Shown: positions 47,523-55,074 of the stretch, piece after piece
Layout: every line of letters starts with the position of its first letter
How positions within the stretch are numbered: position 1 is the first letter of the stretch
NCBI RefSeq assembly: GCF_003315135.1
Contig: NZ_QNRK01000006.1
Span: forward strand, 156,711-220,710
Reading direction: 5' to 3'
DNA length: 64,000 bases
From: Roseiarcus fermentans
Lineage (GTDB): Bacteria > Pseudomonadota > Alphaproteobacteria > Rhizobiales > Beijerinckiaceae
The notes under the pieces: generated by a model
Told to the model about the DNA's origin: nothing
Seen by the model: the letters and a program-made list of their open reading frames with translations, nothing else
Database searches by the model: none
Program-made: the position numbers and the translations under genes

Positions 47523-47738
47523 TTGAAGCGTGACGACCTTCTCGAAGCGATCGATCTTCTCGATCAGCTCGCGCATGTGACGTTCATGGCGACCCGGGGG
47601 ACGATCCACGAGGTCAGGGCGCGCGAAATCAGCGATCGAATCGGAAAGTTCAGCCAGCGGGTGGGAGCGGACGGCGCCGGCCGGATGATGGAGAGGGCGA
47701 GCGAACCGGACGCCGTCGAGTTTCCGTGGAAGCTGTGA
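47523..47738 (+). CDS. Small hypothetical protein
   Basis: 71 residues (RDDLLEAIDLLDQLAHVTFM, then VRAREISDRIGKFSQRVGAD), a helical pair with regular heptad-like hydrophobics. TTG start preceded by AGGGGG. Divergent from the HEPN-like pair. No family recognised; could be a small helical regulator or antitoxin-like protein, but nothing shows this. Confidence 0.5.
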   Translation: MKRDDLLEAIDLLDQLAHVTFMATRGTIHEVRAREISDRIGKFSQRVGADGAGRMMERASEPDAVEFPWKL

Positions 47739-47862
47739 CGTCGGCGCGGCCCCGCCTCGGACATCGACCTTCCGTTTTCCGACGCGGCCCCCGTCCCGAC
47801 GGCTTCGGCCAGCGCCGCCTCGCCGGGAAGCCGCTCACAAACGCGCGCGGCTTTGGAAACGA

Positions 47863-47949
47863 TGGTGCGGTCAAGAGGACTCGAACCTCCACTCCGGTTA
47901 AAGAACTAGCACCTCAAGCTAGCGCGTCTACCAATTCCGCCATGACCGC
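47863..47949 (-). tRNA. tRNA-Leu (anticodon GAG)
   Basis: On the minus strand the 5' acceptor GCGGTCA (47949-47943) pairs with TGACCGC (47873-47867); discriminator A and an encoded CCA follow (47866-47863). Anticodon arm CTAGC-TTGAGGT-GCTAG shows GAG; the long variable arm and T-loop GGTTCGAGTCC are present. 87 bases, a class II leucine tRNA reading CUC/CUU. Confidence 0.97.
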
Positions 47950-47989
47950 ACGGAAGCCCCGCGCCACGCGGCGCGAAGCGGAGGCGCGT

Positions 47990-48018
47990 CGTCTAGCAAA
48001 ACGCTTGCGCCGTGACAA
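47990..48018 (-). promoter_or_regulatory. Putative promoter of tRNA-Leu
   Basis: Minus strand TTGTCA (48018-48013), 17-base spacer, TAGACG (47995-47990), about 40 bases before the mature 5' end. The -35 is good, the -10 weak. Confidence 0.4.
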
Positions 48019-48192
48019 GCGCGACAACGCCGCGAGAAACAACGAACTGGCGCGGTCGGGGGCGACGATGCCGGCGCGGAACGCCGCCGCCGCGCCCGCC
48101 CGGCGAGCCGAGACGCGCCCTTCCGCGAGCGCGGCCGGCGCGATCGGCGACCGCGCCGGCGGCGACGTTCGCAATCGGCCGCGAGGACCGCG

Positions 48193-49122
48193 CTAGTCCA
48201 GCGTCGCCCCGAGCCGGTCGAGCAGGAAGGCCGTGCCGCGCTCGCGCGAGCCGTCGTCGTCGTAGCCGTCGAGGAACGCGCCCTGTTCCGTGACCTTCAG
48301 GGTCGCGCGGCCGGGGCCTTGCGCGGAAAGCTCCATCGTGGCGAGCGAGACGGAGATCTTCGCGTCGTTGAGCCACATCACGTAGCTGTAGACGATGCGC
48401 GCTTCGGGAATGATGTCGTGGTAGACGGCGTCGAAGGCGGAGACGACGCCGTTCTTCCAGCGGCCCGACGCGCGCTCGCTTCCGCCGACGCGGAAGTCCA
48501 TGCTGCGCTCGAGCGCGTCCCACTCGCTGGCCGACCCGCCGAACCATCTGGACTTCGCGTCCGGGTCGGACAGCGCCCGCCAGACGCGCGCGACCGGCGC
48601 GGCGTACGTGCGCTCGACGGTGAAGACGCCGTAAGCGACGGAGCGCCTGGCCTCGAGGCGCAGGAGTTCGTCGGACAGATTGTCGAGCGTCTGCGCCCAG
48701 CCCTTGGGAGCGCCTTCCGCCATCCAGGCCGCCTCGGGGTCGAGGACCGTGTAGCTCTGCGTCACGTCGAGCCGCGTCCCGCCGGGCGTTTCGGAGAAAT
48801 CGATCTCCGTGAAGGCGCGAAACAGGGCGCGGCCGTTCGGCTCCTCGACCGTAAAGTCGATCGCCAGCCGGCCGAACGGCGACGCTTCCCTGACGACGCC
48901 GCGCGCCCAGTGCTCTTCGCCCGCGGGCGAGCGCATCAGCACTTCGAACGGGCCGCCGACGACGAGTTCGACCCTGGCTTCGGGAATGGTGAAGCCGGCC
49001 GGAGCGAACCAGCGTTTCACGGCCTCCGCGCTGCTGAAGGCGGCGAAGGCCCGCTGGCGCGAGGCGTGGACGGTGCGCGATATTCGAACCGGCGCCGGCC
49101 TTGGCGCGGCAGTCTCATCCAT
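48193..49122 (-). CDS. Fused double SRPBCC (AHSA1-like) domain protein
   Basis: 309 residues made of two START/Bet v1-like AHSA1 domains in tandem: domain 1 (~10-155, ISRTVHASRQRAFAAFSSAE, AVKRWFAPAGFT, LDVTQSYTVLDPEAA, GWAQTLDNLSDELLR) and domain 2 (~165-309, VERTYAAPVARVWRALSDPDAKSRWFGG, ITPEARIVYSY-like IIPEARIVYSYVMWL, ATLKVTEQGAFLDGYDD). Normally these are separate proteins. Its ATG overlaps the end of the ArsR gene by eight bases. SRPBCC proteins bind hydrophobic ligands; the ligand here is unknown. Confidence 0.9.
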   Translation of the reverse strand: MDETAAPRPAPVRISRTVHASRQRAFAAFSSAEAVKRWFAPAGFTIPEARVELVVGGPFEVLMRSPAGEEHWARGVVREASPFGRLAIDFTVEEPNGRALFRAFTEIDFSETPGGTRLDVTQSYTVLDPEAAWMAEGAPKGWAQTLDNLSDELLRLEARRSVAYGVFTVERTYAAPVARVWRALSDPDAKSRWFGGSASEWDALERSMDFRVGGSERASGRWKNGVVSAFDAVYHDIIPEARIVYSYVMWLNDAKISVSLATMELSAQGPGRATLKVTEQGAFLDGYDDDGSRERGTAFLLDRLGATLD

Positions 49123-49489
49123 GGGGTTCTCCTTCGTCGGTCAGGGTCGAAAGGTAGGCGCCCAGCCGGTCGAGGCGGTGTTCCCATTCGGTCCGCCTGT
49201 CGTTGATCCATCGTTCGGCGCGGCTCAGCGCTTCGGGCTCGACCCGGCACATCCGCACCCGGCCCGACTTTTCCGAGCGAACGAGCCCCGCCGCCTCCAG
49301 CACCGAGAGGTGCTGCATCACCGCCGGGAGCGACATCGCGAGCGGCTTCGCCAGCGCGCCGACCGAGACCGGTTCGCGCGCCAGCCGTTCGAGGATCGTG
49401 CGCCGGGTCGGATCGGCGAGGGCGTGAAAAGCTCGGTCGAGCGCGTCCTGATTGTTAAGCACATGCTTAACTATCACGGCGCCAATCAC
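49115..49489 (-). CDS. ArsR-family transcriptional repressor (SdpR/YgaV-like)
   Basis: About 115-124 residues. wHTH LDRAFHALADPTRRTILERLAREPVSVGALAKPLAMSLPAVMQHLSVLEAAGLVRSEKSGRVRMCRV is a textbook ArsR DNA-binding domain without Cys metal ligands, the type paired with SRPBCC genes. GTG codons at 49489 and 49475 are both possible starts; no clear ribosome site precedes either. The coding start contains an 18-bp palindrome (49454-49471) that is probably its own operator. It is co-transcribed with the SRPBCC fusion gene, overlapping it by eight bases. Confidence 0.9.
   Translation of the reverse strand: MIGAVIVKHVLNNQDALDRAFHALADPTRRTILERLAREPVSVGALAKPLAMSLPAVMQHLSVLEAAGLVRSEKSGRVRMCRVEPEALSRAERWINDRRTEWEHRLDRLGAYLSTLTDEGEPHG
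49454..49471. promoter_or_regulatory. Palindromic operator candidate inside the arsR start
   Basis: GTTAAGCACATGCTTAAC: perfect 8-base arms around a CA centre, just inside the 5' coding end. Form and place fit ArsR-type autoregulation. Confidence 0.6.
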
Positions 49490-49518
49490 GGCGCCAGCGC
49501 TCCGGGGCGAAAAAACTT

Positions 49519-49583
49519 TTCACCACCAAGGACACCAAGGGACACGAAGGCTTCGGGTATCTTCGTGTCTTTCGTGGTGAATC
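49519..49583. repeat. Imperfect palindromic repeat copy (CACCACGAAGGACACGAAG family)
   Basis: TTTTCACCACCAAGGACACC followed by aagggacacgaaggcttcgggtatcttcgtgtctttcgtggtgaatc. It is related to 36367-36430 and provides the coaD stop codon at its edge. Confidence 0.75.
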
Positions 49584-50088
49584 ACGCCCGTCGGGCGGAG
49601 AACTTCGTCTTCAGCGCCGCGACCACGCTCGGGGGCGCGAACGCGGAGGCGTCGCCGCCCATCGAGGCGATCTGGCGGACGAGCGTGGCGGTGATCGGGC
49701 GCACCGGCGAGGAGGCCGGCACGAAGATGGTGCGCAGATCCGGCGCCATGGCCCGGTTCATGCCGGCCATCTGCATTTCGTAGTTGAAGTCGGTCGAGTC
49801 GCGCAGGCCCCGCACGATCAGGGTCGCGCCCGCGTCGCGCGCCGCGTCCACCGCCAGCCCGGAAAAGCTGATCACGTCGAGCGCGCAGCTCGAACCGTCC
49901 ACAATGGGACCCGCCGCCTCGCGGATCAGCGCCAGCCGTTCCTCCACGGAGAACAGGCCGACCTTGTTCGGGTTGGAGCCGACCCCGACCACCAGGCGGT
50001 CGCAGAGCCAGGCGGCCTGCTCGATGACGTCGAGATGCCCGTTGGTCATCGGGTCGAAGGAGCCGGAGAAGAAGCCGATGTGGGTCAT
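49582..50088 (-). CDS. coaD: Pantetheine-phosphate adenylyltransferase
   Basis: 168 residues; fourth step of CoA synthesis, joining ATP and 4'-phosphopantetheine to dephospho-CoA. Nucleotidyltransferase motif [18 protein letters not shown] (T/HxGH), [40 protein letters not shown] and the C-terminal ISSS-like [10 protein letters not shown] are all as in CoaD. Length typical. It appears to be a single gene, its stop lying in a dispersed repeat. Confidence 0.96.
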   Translation of the reverse strand: MTHIGFFSGSFDPMTNGHLDVIEQAAWLCDRLVVGVGSNPNKVGLFSVEERLALIREAAGPIVDGSSCALDVISFSGLAVDAARDAGATLIVRGLRDSTDFNYEMQMAGMNRAMAPDLRTIFVPASSPVRPITATLVRQIASMGGDASAFAPPSVVAALKTKFSARRA

Positions 50089-50207
50089 GGGCCCAAGACG
50101 TAGCCTGCCGCCGGCCGGGCCACAAGCGCGCCCGGAGCGCTCGCGGTTGTTTGCGCGCCCGGCGCGGTTCGGGGCAAGGTGGCGCTCCCAAAGGGAGGAG
50201 ACCGACC

Positions 50208-50717
50208 ATGAACGCCGACGATTTGCGCGCGCTGCAGGCGCCGCTGAAAGACGCCTACCGCGCCGACGCCGACGCCGCGCGCGTCACCCTGAAGGCGAGG
50301 GGCGAACTCGACTCCGATGCGATCGCCTGCAAGGTCGAGACCGGCCGCGCGCTGGCGGCGGCGGGGCTTCATCCCGCGACCGGAGGCAGCGGGCTCGAAC
50401 TGTGCTCCGGCGACATGCTGCTCGAGGCGCTGGTCGCCTGCGCCGGCGTCACCCTGAAGGCGGTGGCGACGGCGCTGGCGATCCCGCTGCGCTCGGGCCG
50501 GGTTCTCGCCGAAGGCGACCTCGACTTCCGCGGCACGCTCGGGGTCGCCAGGGACGCGGCCGTCGGATTCACCGACATCCGCCTGACTTTCGAACTCGAC
50601 ACCGACGCGCAGCAGGACCAGCTCGACACCCTGCTCAAACTCACTGAGCGCTATTGCGTCGTGCTGCAGACGCTCCGGCGCCCGCCGGCGATCGAGGCGA
50701 ACATATCAAGAGCCTGA
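50208..50717 (+). CDS. OsmC-family protein
   Basis: 169 residues, OsmC/Ohr fold: [31 protein letters not shown] contains two Cys (in LELCSGD and VACAGVT), of which the second sits in the conserved peroxidatic-helix position; the C-terminal half [20 protein letters not shown] then [12 protein letters not shown] is typical. Probably thiol-dependent peroxide detoxification, but many family members have other roles. ATG 50208 has AGGGAGGAG upstream. Divergent from coaD. Confidence 0.85.
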   Translation: MNADDLRALQAPLKDAYRADADAARVTLKARGELDSDAIACKVETGRALAAAGLHPATGGSGLELCSGDMLLEALVACAGVTLKAVATALAIPLRSGRVLAEGDLDFRGTLGVARDAAVGFTDIRLTFELDTDAQQDQLDTLLKLTERYCVVLQTLRRPPAIEANISRA

Positions 50718-50807
50718 GCGGGGCCGGGCGCGCCCTCCGCCGCCGCAGACATGTGAGCGGCGGCGGCGCGCAGGGCTTGTCGATCGCCCGGAGAACGCGT
50801 ATGACTC

Positions 50808-50825
50808 TGGGAAAAGCTTTTCCCA
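50808..50825. promoter_or_regulatory. LacI-type operator candidate
   Basis: TGGGAAAAGCTTTTCCCA, an 18-bp perfect palindrome, 68 bases before the sugar-binding-protein ATG. Size and even-centred symmetry fit a LacI-family dimer; the operon encodes its own LacI regulator. Confidence 0.65.
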
Positions 50826-50892
50826 CGCTGTATGACGGGAAGGAAGCTTTGCGAAGGGACGAAAAAGTCACCATTTCAGGGAGGGAATACAC

Positions 50893-52140
50893 ATGTTCAC
50901 TCGGAAAACCTGGGCCGTTCTTGCGGCCGCGCTTATCGGATCGACGGCGCTGTCCGGCGTCGCCTCGGCCGACACCGCCACGATGTGGGTGAGGGCGAGC
51001 GGAACCAATGCGGCCGCCCATCTCGTCGATCTGTGGAACGCCACCCATCCCGACAAGATCGAGCTCACCACCATCCCGGACAACCAGATGGTGACCAAGC
51101 TCGCGACCGGCGTCCAGGCCCGCGAGGTCCCCGACCTGGTGTCGTTCGACCTCATCTACATGCCCGATTTCATGAAGGCGGGTTTTCTCGTCGACCTGAC
51201 GGCCGACCTCAAGGCCGATCCCAACTACGCCTCCGTCGCCCAAGCCTACAAGGACATCGCGACCTACGAGGGCAAGATCTACGGCGCGGGCTTCACGCCG
51301 GACGTGTCGATCCTGGTCTGGAACAAGGACCTGTTCAAGAAGGCTGGACTCGATCCTGAAAAGCCGCCGCGCACGATCGGCGAGATCCACGAGGACGCCA
51401 AGAAAGTGCGCGCGCTCGGCGGCGACGTCTATGGCTTCTATTTTTCCGGGGCCTGCCCCGGCTGCAACATCTTTACCTCGTCGCCGATGATGGTGGCGGC
51501 AGGATCGAAAATTCTGCCCGCCAACGGTAACGACGACGCCTTGACTGGCGAGGGCGTCAAGGACGTGCTCGAAGCGTTCAAGGCGATGTGGAACGAGGGC
51601 CTGATCCCGAAGAACGCCCAGGCCGACAACGGCGCCAATTTCACCAGCGAGTTCATGACGGGCAAGATCGGCGTCCAGGGAACTGGCGGCTTTCTCCTTT
51701 CCGAACTGAAGAAGAATGCGCCGAACCTCGATTTCGGCGTGACCTTCCTGCCCGGCGCGAAAGAGGGTCAGGCGTCTTCCTTCGTCGGCGGCGATGTCGT
51801 CGCGATACCGGCCGGCTCGAAGCATCTCGATCTCGCCAAGAAATTCATCGCCTGGGAGCTGACCGACGAGGCGCAGCTCGAGGGGCTGGCCAAGAACAAC
51901 ATTCTCCCGTCTCGTCCCGCGCTCGCCGACAACAAGTATTTCGCCGCCGACCCGCGCGTCGTGACGACGGCGAAGGCGCTCGGCATCGGCTACGTGCCGT
52001 GGGTCTATCATTTCGCCGATATGGTGAACTCGGATTCGAGCCCCTGGATCAACATGTTCCAGCGCGCCATCTTCGACGGCGACGTGGACGGGGCGATCGC
52101 CGAAGCGCGCCAGAAGATGAAAGAGATCGCCGGTGAATAA
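50893..52140 (+). CDS. Sugar ABC transporter substrate-binding protein (CUT1)
   Basis: 415 residues, signal peptide MFTRKTWAVLAAALIGSTALSGVASA. Family 1 (MalE-like) binding protein: LWNATHPDKIELTTIPDNQM, KLATGVQAREVPDLVSFDLI, YKDIATYEGKIYGAGFTPDV, GLIPKNAQADNGANFTSEFM / TGKIGVQGTGGF and a C-terminal GDVDGAIAEARQKMKEI. First gene of the ABC operon, with GGGAGGG upstream and an 18-bp palindrome 68 bases before. Together with GH127 downstream the sugar is probably an arabinose-containing oligosaccharide or arabinose (inference). Confidence 0.93.
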   Translation: MFTRKTWAVLAAALIGSTALSGVASADTATMWVRASGTNAAAHLVDLWNATHPDKIELTTIPDNQMVTKLATGVQAREVPDLVSFDLIYMPDFMKAGFLVDLTADLKADPNYASVAQAYKDIATYEGKIYGAGFTPDVSILVWNKDLFKKAGLDPEKPPRTIGEIHEDAKKVRALGGDVYGFYFSGACPGCNIFTSSPMMVAAGSKILPANGNDDALTGEGVKDVLEAFKAMWNEGLIPKNAQADNGANFTSEFMTGKIGVQGTGGFLLSELKKNAPNLDFGVTFLPGAKEGQASSFVGGDVVAIPAGSKHLDLAKKFIAWELTDEAQLEGLAKNNILPSRPALADNKYFAADPRVVTTAKALGIGYVPWVYHFADMVNSDSSPWINMFQRAIFDGDVDGAIAEARQKMKEIAGE

Positions 52141-52161
52141 GGCTCACCCCGGAGCCTCGAC

Positions 52162-53043
52162 ATGGCGCGTTCGCGATCAAGAGGACAGGCGCAGGGCTGG
52201 CTCTTTCTGGCGCCCGCGCTCCTGTTCGTCGCCCTTTTCGTGATTGCGCCGCTCGGGCAGCTCGCGGCGACGTCGATGACGGACCGTTCGCTGCTCGGTG
52301 GCGGGCGGTTCATCGGCTTCGCCAATTACGTGAAGATCTGGCACGATTCCGGATTCTGGCGCGCGCTGTTGTTCACCGTCAAATACACCCTCGTCCTGAC
52401 GCCGATCCTGATGGGGCTCGGCTTTGCGCTGGCGCTGCTTGTCTCGGACAACACGCCGCTCAAGCGCTTGACGCGCACGATTGTCTTCCTTCCGGTCGTC
52501 ATCGGCCTGTCGAGTTCGAGCCTCCTGTGGTTCTGGCTGTTCGACGAGCGAGTCGGCCTGTTCAACCGGCTGCTGGTCGATTTGCATGTGATCCGCGAGC
52601 CGATGGTATGGTTCGTCAGCGCCGACCTCGCCTTCTGGGCCGTCGTGATCGCGATCACATGGAAGGTCGTCGGCTTCGGCATGGTGCTGTTCGTTTCGGG
52701 GATCCAGGCGATTCATTCCGACATTCTGGAGGCCGCCCTGGTCGACGGCGCCGGCTATTGGGCGCGCGTGCGGTTGATCATCCTGCCGCTCTGTCGTCGC
52801 GTGCTTCTGCTGACGACGCTGGTCAGCGCCATCGGCTCGATGCTCGCCTTCGACCAGTTCTACATCATGACGTCCGGCGGTCCGCGCGGGCAGACTTTCA
52901 CCGCCGTCTACTCGATCTATCAGAGCTCGTTCGTCTCGTTCCGGCTCGGCTATGGCGCCGCGCTGTCGATCGTGCTGATGCTGATCATTCTCGTCCTTTC
53001 GGCTGTGCAGATCGCGCTGACGGCGCGGGGGGCGGAGCCATGA
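52162..53043 (+). CDS. Sugar ABC transporter permease (MalF type)
   Basis: 293 residues with six membrane helices. WLFLAPALLFVALFVIAPLG at the N-terminus is typical of CUT1 permease 1, and the EAA loop reads DILEAALVDGAGYWARVRLIILP. It follows the binding protein by 21 bases and its stop overlaps the second permease start as ATGA (53040-53043). Confidence 0.94.
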   Translation: MARSRSRGQAQGWLFLAPALLFVALFVIAPLGQLAATSMTDRSLLGGGRFIGFANYVKIWHDSGFWRALLFTVKYTLVLTPILMGLGFALALLVSDNTPLKRLTRTIVFLPVVIGLSSSSLLWFWLFDERVGLFNRLLVDLHVIREPMVWFVSADLAFWAVVIAITWKVVGFGMVLFVSGIQAIHSDILEAALVDGAGYWARVRLIILPLCRRVLLLTTLVSAIGSMLAFDQFYIMTSGGPRGQTFTAVYSIYQSSFVSFRLGYGAALSIVLMLIILVLSAVQIALTARGAEP

Positions 53044-53924
53044 CTGCGGCCGTCGTCGCCACGGGCGCGCGCGCCTTGCCAGCCCGGCGCAAACGCCTCG
53101 CCCCGTCGGCGCTCCTGGCCTCCGCCGCCTGCGTCGGAGTCATCGCCGTCATGGGCGCGCCGCTCGCGCTGTCGTTCCTCGCCTCGATCAAGACGCCCGC
53201 CGACGCTTCCGCGATCCCGCCCCATTATCTTCCGCAGGCCCTGAGCGCGGACAACTACTTCAAGGTCATCGGCTACGAGGCCGGGCTTGCGACCTATGTC
53301 GCCAATTCCGGCCTCGTCGCGCTGATGACGATCGTCGCCTGCATCGCGCTCGCCGCGCCCGCCGGCTACGGCCTCGCCCGCTTCGACATGCGCGGCAAGG
53401 AGGTCGCGTTCCTTCTTCTGCTCGCGCCGATCATGATCCCTTACCAGGCCCTGCTGACGCCCCTCTATCTCGACTTCGCCAAGGTCGGGCTGGTCAATAC
53501 CCGCGTCGGCCTGGCGATCGTCCACACCATCTTGCAGTTGCCGTTTTCGATCTACCTCATGCGCAACAGCTTCGAGGCGATCCCGCGCGAGATCGAGGAA
53601 GCCGCGATGCTCGACGGCTGTTCGTCCTTGAGCCGCCTGATCCATATCTTTTTGCCGCTCGCGCTGCCGGCGATCGTCACGGTGGCGCTGTTCGCCTTCA
53701 TCAATTCCTGGAACGAGTTTCTGGCCGCGCTGATCTTCATGAACCGCGAATCCTCCTTCACTGTGCCGATCCTTCTGGTCAGCGTGCAGATCGGCCATCA
53801 CGGCGCGGTCGACTGGGGCGCCCTGCAGGCCAGCATCATGATCGCGATCCTGCCCTGTCTCGCGGTCTACCTGGCGCTGCAGCGCTACTACATCTCCGGC
53901 CTGCTGTCGGGCGGGGTGAAATGA
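53040..53924 (+). CDS. Sugar ABC transporter permease (MalG type)
   Basis: 294 residues with six helices; EAA loop REIEEAAMLDGCSSLSRLIHIFLPLALPA and the MalG-type ending ALQRYYISGLLSGGVK. ATGA overlaps join it to both the upstream permease and the downstream lacI-type gene. No ATPase gene is in the operon, so the importer probably uses a shared MsmK/UgpC-type ATPase encoded elsewhere. Confidence 0.94.
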   Translation: MTAAVVATGARALPARRKRLAPSALLASAACVGVIAVMGAPLALSFLASIKTPADASAIPPHYLPQALSADNYFKVIGYEAGLATYVANSGLVALMTIVACIALAAPAGYGLARFDMRGKEVAFLLLLAPIMIPYQALLTPLYLDFAKVGLVNTRVGLAIVHTILQLPFSIYLMRNSFEAIPREIEEAAMLDGCSSLSRLIHIFLPLALPAIVTVALFAFINSWNEFLAALIFMNRESSFTVPILLVSVQIGHHGAVDWGALQASIMIAILPCLAVYLALQRYYISGLLSGGVK

Positions 53925-54982
53925 ACGATCGGCTCGGCGACGACCCGGAGCTCGACGAGGAGGCTCGTGCGCCGGGCGCGCGAACGATCCGAGACGTCGC
54001 GCGGCTGGCCGGCGTTTCGATCGGCACGGCGTCCAAGGCGCTCAACGCCAATGGGCGACTGAGCGCAAAGACCCGGGCCAAGGTGCTCAAGGTCGCCGAG
54101 GAGCTCGACTATCGGCCCAACAACCTGGCCCAGAGCCTGCATCGCGCGCGCTCGATGACCGTCGGGATTCTGTCAAACGACAACTACGGCCGGTTCACGT
54201 TCCCGATCGTCGCGGCGCTCGAGAGACGCCTGTTCGACAGCGGGATCGCCGTCTTCATGTGCAACGCCACCGACGATCCGGCGCGCGAGCGGCGCCACAT
54301 CGATCAACTGCTGCGCAAGCGTGTCGACGGCCTCATCGTCACCGCGCGCCGCGCCGACCGCAGAGAGCCGATCGAGCCTGCCGCGCGCGGCCTGCCGGTG
54401 GTCTACGTGTTCGCGCGGGTCGACAATCCGGATGCGCTCTGTCTTCTCCCCGACGACGAAGGCGGAGCCAGGCTAGCCGTCGAACACCTCGCCCGGCTCG
54501 GCCGCAAGCGGATCGCTCATATCACCGGTCCGGAGCATTTCGAGGCGGTTCGGCTGCGCGAGAAGGGTTTTCGCGCGGCGCTGGCTTCCGCCGGCCTCGC
54601 CGCGCCGCCTGGCGCCTGCCGGTCCGGCCGCTGGTCGGAAGAATGGGGGCGCGAGGCGGTTCGCGATCTTTTCGCGAGACCCGCCGCGGCGCCCGACGCG
54701 CTTTTCTGCGGCAACGATCAGATCGCGCGGGGCGCGCTCGACGCGCTCAACGAGATTGGCCTCTCCGTCCCTGGCGACGTCGCGGTGGTCGGCTTCGACA
54801 ACTGGGAGGTGATGACGTCTGGCGCCCGGCCGCCGCTCACCAGCGTCGACATGAACCTCGACGCGCTCGGAACGGCGGCGGGCGATGCGCTCCTTCAGAT
54901 GATGGCCGGCTCGAAGCTCTGCGGCGTCAGCCGGCTGCCGTGTTCGCTCGTGGTGCGGGCGTCCTGCGGCGCCATTCTCTAG
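53921..54982 (+). CDS. LacI-family transcriptional regulator
   Basis: 353 residues. HTH and hinge: TIRDVARLAGVSIGTASKAL, NANGRLSAKTRAKVLKVAEELDYRPNNLAQSL; then the periplasmic-binding-like effector domain (VGILSNDNYGRFTFPIVAAL, IDQLLRKRVDGLIVTARR, DALFCGNDQIARGALDALNE, VVGFDNWEVMTSGARPPLTS). The N-terminus before the HTH has about 20 extra acidic residues. It is the last gene of the ABC operon (ATGA overlap), so it likely autoregulates through 50808-50825. Confidence 0.94.
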   Translation: MNDRLGDDPELDEEARAPGARTIRDVARLAGVSIGTASKALNANGRLSAKTRAKVLKVAEELDYRPNNLAQSLHRARSMTVGILSNDNYGRFTFPIVAALERRLFDSGIAVFMCNATDDPARERRHIDQLLRKRVDGLIVTARRADRREPIEPAARGLPVVYVFARVDNPDALCLLPDDEGGARLAVEHLARLGRKRIAHITGPEHFEAVRLREKGFRAALASAGLAAPPGACRSGRWSEEWGREAVRDLFARPAAAPDALFCGNDQIARGALDALNEIGLSVPGDVAVVGFDNWEVMTSGARPPLTSVDMNLDALGTAAGDALLQMMAGSKLCGVSRLPCSLVVRASCGAIL

Positions 54983-55074
54983 GGCCGGGTCGCTGACCCG
55001 GCCAGGCGCGGTCAGCGACCGCGCCCGACAGGGACGAGGCGCCAGGTGAGGCAACTACGAAGAGGAGAACGACC

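Noticed and set aside
47863..49583. Integrated island at tRNA-Leu
   Set aside because: No integrase, no duplicated tRNA 3' end seen and the next genes (SRPBCC, ArsR, coaD) are ordinary chromosomal genes.
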